Shown here piece by piece: positions 17,967 to 26,101 of a stretch of 64,000 bases of DNA (its first letter is position 1; each line of letters starts with the position of its first letter). A program made the translations under genes and the position numbers. A model generated the notes under the pieces. It searched no databases and was not told where the DNA came from. It was given only the letters and a program-made list of their open reading frames with translations. The DNA comes from VXYL01 sp963665195 (GTDB taxonomy: Bacteria > Pseudomonadota > Gammaproteobacteria > Pseudomonadales > Azotimanducaceae): positions 1,798,001 through 1,862,000 of the forward strand of contig OY762070.1 in assembly GCA_963665195.1 (NCBI GenBank). The letters are read 5' to 3'.

Positions 17967-19175
17967 TCAGCGAGAGAGCCGGACACGCAAGAATGGCACA
18001 GTGCGCTGGTAGTCGTCACGCTCAGGATTCCCATCCCGCTTGTCTCTGCCGTAGCCAACGGCGAGTTCGGACCATCGCGTGCGCTGCCAGATCCCCTCGA
18101 CGGACCAATACCGCTGGTCGTACTCGTTGTCGACGCCCTGGTAGTCGCGCTGCTCTGTGCCGAACCGGCCGCGCAGCGTGACCGCTCGCCGTGGCTGGTA
18201 CGAGAGGGCGACCTCGACCGACGTGCGGATGAAGCCGGTGGCCATCGCCAGAGCGGATTCCTCAATGGCGCGTTCGACCGTCACTTCGGCTGCCGCCAGC
18301 ATGGTCGGCTGGTAATGCGCAGTGAGACCGAAGATGGGCCCGTCGATTTCCCGCAGGCGAGGATCGTCGGGAGTTTGGGTGCGACTGCCGACGAAAGCCT
18401 CCAGCGATATGAGGCCGGAGACATCGTAGTTGATACCGACGACTCTGGCATGGCCGGACGAGTTCCGGTCAAAGCCGCGGGTCAGTCGGTCGTAACTGCG
18501 TTCGTGGCGGATGAGGCGGAGAAACATGCGACCATCGGCGAGCACTTGCACGCCCGTCTCGAAGGTGTAGTCCCGTTCCGTTCTGTCCCGATCGCTCTGC
18601 ACGATCAGGTGGCCGGCGCCGGAGCGGCCATCGTCGAAGCTCACGCCGTCCGCGCGCAGCGACATGCCGAGGTGCCAGCGCCCGGGGCGCCAGGCCAGGC
18701 CGGCGTCGACGCCGCGGCGGGAGTAGCCCACCGGCTCGGTGACGCTCGCCGCGGTGTCGGGGTCGCCGCGCTGCTCGTGCAGTTTCGCCGCGTCCAAGAC
18801 GAAGTCGAACTGCACGGCGCTAGACAGGTCCAAGCGGCCGCCGAACTCCCCGAACACGTCCGTCACGTCCTCTTCGCCGAGGTCCGTGTGCCGGCGCGCG
18901 TCGATGCCGGCCCCGAAACGGAGTTCGTGCCTCGACCAGCCGGAGAAAGCGTCCACCGTCGGCTTGACGGAGAGCACGCGGTCGCCCGGCGCTCTGCCGC
19001 GCTTGGAATTGGCGCGATAGATGTTGCCGTCGTCGGCCAGTTCTACTTCGATGCTCGGCGCAACGAGGAAAGCGCCGACGGCCATGCCGCCTTGAGGTGC
19101 AGCGCTTTGCCCGACTGCCGAGAGGCAGTAACAGGCAGCTGCTGCAAGTAGCGCGGCCGAGAGTCCGCGCCGCAT
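17967..19175 (-). CDS. Outer-membrane beta-barrel protein of the export locus
   Basis: A 402-residue protein with a signal peptide (RGLSAALLAAAACYCLSAVG, cleavage near AQS). Alternating amphipathic strands follow, rich in aromatic and Arg/Asp residues, ending in a strand that closes with RVRLSR. It resembles the BBP2-type barrels that accompany short Wza proteins and probably forms the outer-membrane exit channel. The ATG overlaps the stop of the upstream gene by one base (TGATG), and the Wza-like gene follows 88 bp downstream. Confidence 0.75.
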   Translation of the reverse strand: MRRGLSAALLAAAACYCLSAVGQSAAPQGGMAVGAFLVAPSIEVELADDGNIYRANSKRGRAPGDRVLSVKPTVDAFSGWSRHELRFGAGIDARRHTDLGEEDVTDVFGEFGGRLDLSSAVQFDFVLDAAKLHEQRGDPDTAASVTEPVGYSRRGVDAGLAWRPGRWHLGMSLRADGVSFDDGRSGAGHLIVQSDRDRTERDYTFETGVQVLADGRMFLRLIRHERSYDRLTRGFDRNSSGHARVVGINYDVSGLISLEAFVGSRTQTPDDPRLREIDGPIFGLTAHYQPTMLAAAEVTVERAIEESALAMATGFIRTSVEVALSYQPRRAVTLRGRFGTEQRDYQGVDNEYDQRYWSVEGIWQRTRWSELAVGYGRDKRDGNPERDDYQRTVPFLRVRLSR

Positions 19176-19678
19176 CAGGGTGTCACCGCGCTCACTTGCT
19201 GCGGGTTCTCCACGGTCGCCGCGACGTCGGCGACCGCCTCCGCTGGCGTTTCGGCGGGCACGATAGCCGACAGCAACGCACCGGCGGCGACCGCGCCGCT
19301 GCCGATCTCGACGCCGGCCAGCAACGCCCCGAGGGCCTCCGAATCGCCGTCTGCCAAGAATGCGCCGAACAGCCAGATGGCCATCGCCAGTTGCGCATTT
19401 GCCGTGCCTTGGGCGTTCGTCCGAACGATCTGCGCGATCTCCTGCGTGAGGGCCGCGGGATTGTCCCCATGGTCATCGAGCGCCGCCCGGATCTGCGCGG
19501 CGAGCTCCGGGCTGATCGTCATCGCCCGCCCGTCGACGAGGACGGCGATGCCGCCATCCGACCGCTCGGCAACGACGGCGGCGTGAGTCGCCGCATGGGC
19601 GAGCACTAGCATCATGGACAGCGATGCCAAGCGCAGCGAACGACGAATGACGCGGGAGGAGAACGTGCCGGGAAACAT
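19175..19678 (-). CDS. Secreted hypothetical protein, first gene of the export operon
   Basis: A 167-residue protein with a basic N-terminus and a hydrophobic stretch (RLASLSMMLVLAHAATHAA) that looks like a signal peptide. The mature part is Ala/Glu-rich, with a short hydrophobic segment near residues 90-105 (QLAMAIWLFGAFLADG). I do not recognise a family. It is translationally coupled to the barrel gene, so it probably serves the same exporter in the periplasm. The ATG at 19678 is preferred over upstream in-frame starts that would bury the signal peptide. Confidence 0.6.
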   Translation of the reverse strand: MFPGTFSSRVIRRSLRLASLSMMLVLAHAATHAAVVAERSDGGIAVLVDGRAMTISPELAAQIRAALDDHGDNPAALTQEIAQIVRTNAQGTANAQLAMAIWLFGAFLADGDSEALGALLAGVEIGSGAVAAGALLSAIVPAETPAEAVADVAATVENPQQVSAVTP

Positions 19679-19975
19679 CGCCGCAGCCTGTGTCGCGCCC
19701 GTAGCGGGCCGTTCAACGGTTGAGACTAGCACATAGTTGACACGACATGGTGGTATGGACCCACGCCCGAAGCACATCGGCGGACTCGGATTCACGAGAC
19801 TGGCACACTTTCGTCTGTTGCGATAGCGTCTAGGCGTTGTGAGCCCGTGCCAAGCAGCGCAGGTTGACCGATGCGGCGGGCCGACTGCTCAACTTCAACG
19901 GTGAATGTGGCCAAGGACCATGCAACACAGTCAAGGAGCGCGCGGGCCCGAAGCACGGTCTGTCAGCCTGCGCCG

Positions 19976-21121
19976 ATGCCTGCTGCCGGCAGGGCGGCAG
20001 AGCCCGAGCTGCTGGGTGTGACGCCCGGCACCGCTCGGTCCGCCGATGCGCCTGCTGGCTCGCGCCCGGCGGTTTCCGTCGTGATTCCCGCGCGCCACGC
20101 GGAGGCGACGCTGCCCGGCGTTCTGGACTCGGTGTTCGCGCAGGAATATGAAGGCCCCTTGGAGGCGGTGATTGCGGATGCCTCGGAGTACCCCGCATTG
20201 CACGAGTCGCTCCAGCGCCGCTACCCGCAAGTGAAGGTTGCGGCCAATCCGGCACGAACTATCGGCGCAGGGCTGAATCGCGCCATTGCCGTCGCCGAAC
20301 ATTCGATCATCGTGCGCTGCGATGCGCATTCCACGCTGCCGCGGCGCTACGTCTCGGTCGCCGTCGAGACGTTGCAGCGAACGGACGCCGCTTGCGTCGG
20401 CGGGCGCATCAATCCGGTCGGCACCACGGCCTTCGGACGCGCGGTGGCGCTGGCGACCAAGACTTGGCTCGGCAGCGGCCGTGCTCGGTACCGGGTCGGT
20501 CGGCGCGAAGGTCCGGCGGAGAGCGTCTACCTCGGCGTTTTCCGCCGAGAGGCTGTGGCGGCCGTCGGCGGTTTCGACTCCAGTCTGCTTGCGGCCGAGG
20601 ACTACGAACTGAACTGGCGCCTCCGCGAGAGTGGCCGCGCGGTGTGGTTCGACCCGGCGCTGGTGGCGGACTACACGCCCCGGTCAACGCCCGGCGCGCT
20701 GGCGAGGCAGTACTTCAACTACGGCGTGTGGAGGCGGGCCGTGCTCGCGCGCCACCCGAAGTCTTGGAAACTGCGCCAGCTCGTGCCCGCTGCGCTGCTG
20801 TTGGCCCTCGGCCTGTCGGCAGTGCTTGGGGTCGCCGGTGCGGTACTCTCGGTCGCGCTCGGCACGGGTGGTGCGGCAAGCGCACTGCTGGCCTGCTCGG
20901 CTGCCGTGCCTTGCGTTTACGCGTTGACCGTTCTGGGTGGCGCCGCCGTCGTTCGCGGCCAGCGCCGCGGCTGGTGGCGGCAGTTCGCCATGGTGACCGT
21001 CGCCTTGGTGGTCATCCACATCGCGTGGTCCGCCGGCTTCTGGAGCAGTCGACTGGCGAGGGCAGGGAAGGGGTTCGCCCCTGAGGGTCAGGTCGGGCAC
21101 TCTGGGCTGAGGGGCGCCTAG
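19976..21121 (+). CDS. Glycosyltransferase family 2, ExoA-like, with C-terminal membrane helices
   Basis: A GT-A enzyme resembling succinoglycan ExoA, about 381 residues from the ATG at 19976. The domain starts at VSVVIPARHAEATLPGVLDS and has IIVRCDAHSTLP in place of a DXD. It continues with SVYLGVFRREAVAAVGGFD and the acceptor-side EDYELNWRLRESG. Two or three hydrophobic helices follow residue 270 and anchor it to the inner membrane. Frame continuity upstream to 19871 allows a longer form. It is transcribed divergently from the export operon and closes the polysaccharide locus on this side. Confidence 0.82.
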   Translation: MPAAGRAAEPELLGVTPGTARSADAPAGSRPAVSVVIPARHAEATLPGVLDSVFAQEYEGPLEAVIADASEYPALHESLQRRYPQVKVAANPARTIGAGLNRAIAVAEHSIIVRCDAHSTLPRRYVSVAVETLQRTDAACVGGRINPVGTTAFGRAVALATKTWLGSGRARYRVGRREGPAESVYLGVFRREAVAAVGGFDSSLLAAEDYELNWRLRESGRAVWFDPALVADYTPRSTPGALARQYFNYGVWRRAVLARHPKSWKLRQLVPAALLLALGLSAVLGVAGAVLSVALGTGGAASALLACSAAVPCVYALTVLGGAAVVRGQRRGWWRQFAMVTVALVVIHIAWSAGFWSSRLARAGKGFAPEGQVGHSGLRGA

Positions 21122-21148
21122 GAGTGCGTCCGATCCGAGCCGCCCGGG

Positions 21149-21646
21149 TCAATCTCCGGAGAGTTCGCGCAAACACTCGGCGAACTCTCGGGCGTTGCCG
21201 CAGGACACGATCAGCGTGGCCGCGTCCGCCACCAGCCGCCTGCTCGGCCTGCCGTCCAGAACGCCGGACAGCCGTTCCACGGCGTCCGCGCCGAAGCGGT
21301 TCGCGGCCATGCCCACCAGCAGGTCGCGCTGCCCGGCCACGACGCCTTCTTCGCGCCCCTGCTCGATGCCGCGTTCCAGCCCCTGCTCCATGCCGCGTTC
21401 CAGCCCCTGCTCGATCCCGCGTTCCAGCCCCTGCTCGATCCCGCGTTCCAGCCCCTGCTCGATCCCGCGTTCCAGCCGCTGCTCCATGCCCCGCTCCAGC
21501 CCCTCCTCGCGGCCCTGCTCGACGAACGATGCGCCCCACGCCTCGACGCTCTCTCGGTGCAGTTGCTTCATCTCTTCCCTCCCCGTTCCGTCCATCTTCA
21601 CGAACGGCGGCAGCTCGATCGCATCGCCGACCATCTCGTCGTCCAC
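21149..21646 (-). CDS. C-terminal-only tandem copy of the Rpn-like nuclease gene
   Basis: A 165-residue reading frame almost identical to the C-terminal third of the Rpn-like protein encoded next to it, from DEMVGDAIELPPFVKMDGTG to the end. It lacks the whole nuclease domain. The copied DNA begins near the ATGCATGCGTGG shared by both, but one base is missing. The frame therefore opens at a GTG (21646) rather than the conserved ATG. The (G-I/M-E-Q-G-L-E-R) region is expanded by a 24-bp repeat. It may be a decayed duplicate. It may also be a stand-alone C-terminal inhibitor like those reported inside rpn genes. Confidence 0.55.
   Translation of the reverse strand: MDDEMVGDAIELPPFVKMDGTGREEMKQLHRESVEAWGASFVEQGREEGLERGMEQRLERGIEQGLERGIEQGLERGIEQGLERGMEQGLERGIEQGREEGVVAGQRDLLVGMAANRFGADAVERLSGVLDGRPSRRLVADAATLIVSCGNAREFAECLRELSGD
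21356..21499 (-). repeat. 24-bp minisatellite (six units) inside the Rpn C-terminal copy
   Basis: Six tandem 24-bp units occupy 21356-21499. The three from 21404 to 21475 are identical, and the others differ by a few substitutions. On the coding strand each unit encodes eight residues of the type GIEQGLER. The parent gene has about two to three degenerate units at the matching place. Unit number is therefore likely to vary by slippage. Confidence 0.85.
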
Positions 21647-21686
21647 GCATGCATGCCGCGCTGGTGGCGCAGCGGCCGCTCTCCGG

Positions 21687-22808
21687 TCAAGCGGCGGGAA
21701 GCTGGGTTCGGTGGAGTTCGCCCAAGCGCTCGGCGAACTCGCGGGCGTTGGCGCAGGACACGATCAGCGTGGCCGCGTCCGCCACCAGCCGCCTGCTCGG
21801 CCTGCCGTCCAGAACGCCGGACAGCCGTTCCACGGCGTCCGCGCCGAAGCGGTTCGCGGCCATGCCCACCAGCAGGTCGCGCTGCCCGGCCGCGATGCCT
21901 TCTTCGCGCCCCTGCTCGATGCCTTCTTCGCGCCCCTGCTCGATGCCCCGCTCCAGTCCCTCCTCGCGGCCCTTGGCGACGAACGAGGCGCCCCACGCCT
22001 CGACGCTCTCTCGGTGCAGTTGCTTCATCTCTTCCCTCCCCGTTCCGTCCATCTTCACGAACGGCGGCAGCTCGATCGCATCGCCGACCATTTCATCCGT
22101 CCACGCATGCATGCCGCGCCGGAACTTGCGCCTCTTCGCTCCCGGGTGGCGCTCCATCTCCGCGGCAAGCTGCAGGTAGAGTTCGCCCGGCGACCTCCGC
22201 TGCACGAGCCGGGCGGCAGAGGCGAAGCGGCTGTCCGCTGGCCAGTCCGCCGAGTCCAGCTCGTCGACTGCCACCGGAATATACGCCTGCGGCTGGTACC
22301 GCGCCAGCCGCCTGCCCAGCCGCCGGGGCAAAGCGCGCACCGCCTCCGAGCCGTCCTTCGCGCGCCACCGGCCCGGCCCGGTGTAGACCACGATCGCAAG
22401 CACCGGCGGGTCCTCGCCCTCGCGAACCAGCCCGCGCGTCCGGTAGTCGCTCAGCATCCGTTCGGTGTAGTCCCTCATGCGTTCCAGCATTCCGCCGTCG
22501 TCGGCGGACTGGAACTCGGTCGGCATCAGCAGGTAGCGTCGACGGCCGCGGCGGACGCCGTCTTTGCCCACTCGGTCCGGGAACCGACCGCGGCGAAACG
22601 GCACACGGAACACCGCGTCGCCGAGCCGCTTCGTGCGGTCGGCCTCCACGTACTCCGTCGGCATGGCCTCGATCCTGTCCAGCAGGAGCGCCCCGGCGAT
22701 GTCCGGGCGGAGCAACGTAAGCATGTCCGCGATCGCCTCGCGGAGGAACAGAAGCTTGCTGGCCTCGTCGTGCCGCTTGCGGCCTTTGGCGGCGCGTTTC
22801 GCAGTCAT
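21687..22808 (-). CDS. Rpn-family PD-(D/E)XK nuclease (Transposase_31-like)
   Basis: A 373-residue protein of the recombination-promoting nuclease (Rpn) group. The N-terminal nuclease core shows RLGDAVFRVPFRRG and the catalytic E-x-Q in YLLMPTEFQSADD. The C-terminal part is rich in REEG/GIEQG repeats, followed by GQRDLLVGMAANRFGADAVE, typical of the family. Rpn proteins cut DNA and some act against phages. The ATG at 22808 opens with a basic MTAKRAAKGRKRHDE. Its promoter should lie in the 269 bp upstream. A C-terminal-only copy follows directly downstream. Confidence 0.8.
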   Translation of the reverse strand: MTAKRAAKGRKRHDEASKLLFLREAIADMLTLLRPDIAGALLLDRIEAMPTEYVEADRTKRLGDAVFRVPFRRGRFPDRVGKDGVRRGRRRYLLMPTEFQSADDGGMLERMRDYTERMLSDYRTRGLVREGEDPPVLAIVVYTGPGRWRAKDGSEAVRALPRRLGRRLARYQPQAYIPVAVDELDSADWPADSRFASAARLVQRRSPGELYLQLAAEMERHPGAKRRKFRRGMHAWTDEMVGDAIELPPFVKMDGTGREEMKQLHRESVEAWGASFVAKGREEGLERGIEQGREEGIEQGREEGIAAGQRDLLVGMAANRFGADAVERLSGVLDGRPSRRLVADAATLIVSCANAREFAERLGELHRTQLPAA

Positions 22809-23077
22809 GGCGGCACCATAGCGGGGCGACCGCTGCCGCGTCCCACGGCCGGGCGAATGTCTCAAGAAAGTCGAGAGACTTGCCAAATGCGATATCGCCG
22901 TGGCATCGGCAGCGGGCAGCGATGTCCCAAGCTGGGACCGCCGGGACTGCGTACGATCACGCGCATGCAGGGGCTGTCGCGTTCGAGGGCGAACCAGTCG
23001 CTGGCATCGGCCCGCGCGACGCTGGGCCTTGGTCTGCCTGAATGCGATCAGACCGCCAAGCATATGGGGCGGATTGC

Positions 23078-24610
23078 TCACGCAGCGCACCGCAGATAGC
23101 CGTATCGCGCCAGCTTGTCGGCGTTGATGCCGAAGTCGGCGAGATCGGTATGTTGCAGGCCGAGGCGCTGCAGCACGCGCCCGCGCAACCCGCCGTCGTC
23201 TGGATAGCGGTGGTGGGCGCGAAGCGGGAGCTGCAACCCAGCGAACCGCCGATACAGGCAGGGCAGGAATGGCAGGCGCAGCGGCCAGGTATGGATTGGT
23301 TGGGACGAGTCGTCGCGCAACAGCTTCCTTGCGATATGCCCGACCGTGAGCGGTCGGGAACGCCTGCCGACCGCCGTGCGCGTGCCGACATTGTGGCGCT
23401 CTGCGCTCAGCAGGCGTTCGATCTCGCCCGGTTCGGCTTCGAGATGCCGTCCCAGCTTGACGTACCATGATCGCGGGTCGTGGAGCAGGTCCTCGTACAG
23501 CAGCACGGCCACATTGAGGAACCGTCGCCGAGCGGCGCGCAGGTGTGCGTTGTAGAAGAAGACCATCCACTCCTCGGTGGCCCGATCAGCCGCCAGCAAC
23601 TCTTCCACGAACTTCGGGAACGTGTCGTAGCGATCAAGGCCATGGAACCGCCAACAGTAGTCTTCGGCGTACGCCGCCAGAACGAAGTCCGCAGGCGATC
23701 TCAGGCAGACGAGCAGAGTCGCCTCGGTGCCGCGGAAGACGGCGCGCAGGTTGTCCAGCCACGCTTCGGCCCGAAACTCGGCATCCTTGCCCACGGTCTC
23801 CATACCGGCCATGCGCTCGTCGCTGATGACGTTCAGCCTGTCGGGGTCTAGCAGCCGTTCGATGGCCGGTCGCAGCGCGTCCGCGTCGGCAGCCGCAAGC
23901 CGGGCGGTGCCGAGCTGCGAACGGAAGGCATCAAGTCTGTCGTGCAGCTCATCGGTCCGACCGGACTGCCATGCACACCGGCCGAGGAAGTTGATGCGAC
24001 CGGACCGATGCCAAGGCATCAGCACGTTGCGCTGCAGCGAAGTGGTTGCCGTCTTCGGCAGTTCGAAGCGGACGCTGGCGTCGGCGAAGCGCTGCCGAGT
24101 CGCCTCGTAGAGCCGAAAGGCCACATAGGGGGAAGCGGCACAGCCGACCGCGTAGCCCGCCCACCGAAGCCAACGGTTCGGAACCATTCTGGACCGGTGC
24201 AGCCATCGCGACCCGGCGTGGTCCAGCCATTCCATCAGCTTGGTGCTCCTCGAGGCGCGCTCCCATGCTTGCTCGTCATGGGACTCCGGCAGCCCTCGTT
24301 GGCGTCTCCGGTACTGCTTCCGGACGTAGATATGCGACTTGATCGACCTCAGGCCGGCGCCCTTGCGAAGCTCCGTGCTGTCCTGATGCGAACGGTAGCC
24401 GTAGAGCGCCTCCGGGAGATTTCCGAAGCGAAGTCCGGCGGTGTCCATCCGGGTCAGGAAATCGTAATCCTCCGAGAGGTCGAAACGGTAGCCGCGCAGC
24501 TTCTCGAACACGGCCCTCTTGAACATCCACGTGCCGTGGCGAAGGCTGGGGCCGTTGCGCAGGACGGCTTGCAGTTGGCCGTGGCGCTCTGGCTGGCGGA
24601 CGCGGGTCAT
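23078..24610 (-). CDS. 5'-truncated glycosyltransferase 2 fused to a sulfotransferase-like domain
   Basis: A 510-residue frame in two parts. Residues 1-100 match only the C-terminal half of a GT2 domain (GTWMFKRAVFEKLRGYRFD, SEDYDFLTRMDTAGL), so the nucleotide-binding half is missing. From about residue 178, FELPKTATTSLQRNVL resembles the PAPS-binding loop of sulfotransferases (PKTGTTSLQ), and the rest is compatible with that fold. Upstream of the ATG, homology seems to continue (TETVIDEAGAA) through a TAG codon, then stops at the ATPase gene promoter. It is probably a remnant, although the sulfotransferase part could still be made. Confidence 0.6.
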   Translation of the reverse strand: MTRVRQPERHGQLQAVLRNGPSLRHGTWMFKRAVFEKLRGYRFDLSEDYDFLTRMDTAGLRFGNLPEALYGYRSHQDSTELRKGAGLRSIKSHIYVRKQYRRRQRGLPESHDEQAWERASRSTKLMEWLDHAGSRWLHRSRMVPNRWLRWAGYAVGCAASPYVAFRLYEATRQRFADASVRFELPKTATTSLQRNVLMPWHRSGRINFLGRCAWQSGRTDELHDRLDAFRSQLGTARLAAADADALRPAIERLLDPDRLNVISDERMAGMETVGKDAEFRAEAWLDNLRAVFRGTEATLLVCLRSPADFVLAAYAEDYCWRFHGLDRYDTFPKFVEELLAADRATEEWMVFFYNAHLRAARRRFLNVAVLLYEDLLHDPRSWYVKLGRHLEAEPGEIERLLSAERHNVGTRTAVGRRSRPLTVGHIARKLLRDDSSQPIHTWPLRLPFLPCLYRRFAGLQLPLRAHHRYPDDGGLRGRVLQRLGLQHTDLADFGINADKLARYGYLRCAA

Positions 24611-24664
24611 GGCGGCGCCCGCCTCGTCGATGACGGTCTCTGTCTAGACGGGGCAATCGTTGCC

Positions 24665-24670
24665 TATAAT
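24665..24670 (+). promoter_or_regulatory. Consensus -10 box upstream of the ATPase-nuclease module
   Basis: A perfect TATAAT lies 28 bp before the ATPase start codon in otherwise GC-rich DNA. Only a poor -35 match (TGTCTA around 24641) is present at the expected distance. The site suggests the ATPase-nuclease pair has its own promoter and a very short leader. Confidence 0.55.
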
Positions 24671-24697
24671 CGGGCGACGCAAGACGAGGCAGCCGAT

Positions 24698-26101
24698 ATG
24701 GCACGAGATGCGCCAGCGTCGCACACGCGCCTGCGTGCGACCGATTTCGGCCCCATCATCGAGGCCGACATCGAGCTGCGGCCCTTTACGGTGTTTATCG
24801 GCCCGAGCAACACGGGCAAGTCGCTCCTGTCGGCGCTGATCTACACACTGCACCAGTGCTATCTGTTGGCGCCATGGAGCTCGGCGATCGACGGGGGCGC
24901 AGACCGGGAGGGCATCCGCGACGCCACGCTCCAGTGGCTGGACGAAAGCGCGGAGACTGCTAGCGCGAAGGACGCTCGCTCGTTGACAGTGCCGAGCGAG
25001 GCGTTGGCGAACATACGGCGCAGCTTTGATGCGAGCCAAGTGTCGAGGGGATTTCTCAGCGAGCTACTCCGGTGTTTCGGTCACACGACGGGGGGCAAGC
25101 TTGTTCGCAACTCCAGCGCAGGCGTCGCACGGATCGCGCTGAACTGCTACTCAAGTGCTGCCGACCGACCGTCTCGCCTGCTGGTCGAGGTCGACCAAGG
25201 CGCAGTGCGGGCCGAGGTAGAGGAAGCGGACGCTCCCCTGCAGATCGACCAACGGCCGCCAAGCTATCGGGTAGCGATCCTTGAGATCGCCAGGCGGCTT
25301 GAGCAACGCGTGTTCGGCACGTTGGCCAACCGGGTCCACTACCTCCCAGCGGATCGAACGGGAATGATGCACTCCCATAGGCTCTTGGTTCGGTCCCTCA
25401 TCCGCCGCGCATCGAGGCCCGCATCGACCGCGGAGCCCGCACTGCCGGGAGTCGTTGGTGACTTCCTGGACGCACTGCTGGACTTGCCCGATGGCGGCGG
25501 TGGCGCATTTCACTCGGCCGAGAAGGTCGCGGCTCGGTTGGAGGAAGCCGTCTTGCGGGGAGAGCTAGCAGCCCGCGGTGTTGAAGGCGGCTATCCGGAG
25601 TTCTCGTATCGGCCGGGTGGCTGGACCCAAGAACTTCCGTTGATGAACGCGTCTTCCATGGTTTCCGAGGTCGCACCGATCATTCTCTTCCTGCGCCATG
25701 TCGTTTGCCCCGGGGAGACCCTGATCGTCGAAGAGCCCGAAGCCCATGTGCATCCGGCCATGCAGGTCGAGTTGGTGCGCCAGTTGGCGGCTGCGGTGCA
25801 TGCGGGACTGCGGGTGATCGTCACTACGCACAGCGAGTGGATACTCGAATCGCTGGCCAACGTCGTGCGGATGTCGGCGATCCCCGAAGGCAAGCGGCAG
25901 GTCTTCAAGGGCGCAGAGCTGGCCTTGGGGCCTGAGGAAGTCGGCGCGTGGCTGTTCAAGCCCCGCGAAGACCAAGGCTCCGTGGTGGAGGAGATTCCAC
26001 TGAACGTGCATGCCGGCACGTTCCCGGCGGGCTTCGCCGAGGTGACCGACGCGCTGTACAACGACTGGGCGCGCATCAGCAATCTGGTCGACTCGAATTG
26101 A
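24698..26101 (+). CDS. OLD/AAA15-like SMC-type ATPase of a two-gene module
   Basis: A 467-residue ATPase with the ABC/SMC-type head. Walker A is FIGPSNTGKSLLSA near residue 32. A signature-like NASSMVSEVAPI is near 310, Walker B is LIVEEPEAHVHPAM near 340, and the H-loop is VIVTTHSEWILESLA. No C-terminal TOPRIM domain is visible, unlike true OLD nucleases. Such ATPases usually power or sense for a nuclease partner in anti-phage systems (Septu, Gabija, PARIS). Here the stop codon overlaps a small PD-(D/E)XK-like gene (TTGA). It begins at a probable recombination junction with a truncated glycosyltransferase. Confidence 0.82.
   Translation: MARDAPASHTRLRATDFGPIIEADIELRPFTVFIGPSNTGKSLLSALIYTLHQCYLLAPWSSAIDGGADREGIRDATLQWLDESAETASAKDARSLTVPSEALANIRRSFDASQVSRGFLSELLRCFGHTTGGKLVRNSSAGVARIALNCYSSAADRPSRLLVEVDQGAVRAEVEEADAPLQIDQRPPSYRVAILEIARRLEQRVFGTLANRVHYLPADRTGMMHSHRLLVRSLIRRASRPASTAEPALPGVVGDFLDALLDLPDGGGGAFHSAEKVAARLEEAVLRGELAARGVEGGYPEFSYRPGGWTQELPLMNASSMVSEVAPIILFLRHVVCPGETLIVEEPEAHVHPAMQVELVRQLAAAVHAGLRVIVTTHSEWILESLANVVRMSAIPEGKRQVFKGAELALGPEEVGAWLFKPREDQGSVVEEIPLNVHAGTFPAGFAEVTDALYNDWARISNLVDSN

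Noticed and set aside
21356..21499. CRISPR-like array
   Set aside because: The 24-bp units are contiguous without spacers and encode a protein repeat, so this is a minisatellite.
21195..23099. A 634-codon plus-strand frame across the Rpn genes
   Set aside because: It is the shadow of the Rpn-like gene and its copy. The repeats keep both strands open. Its composition is Pro/Ser/Arg-rich with no domain.
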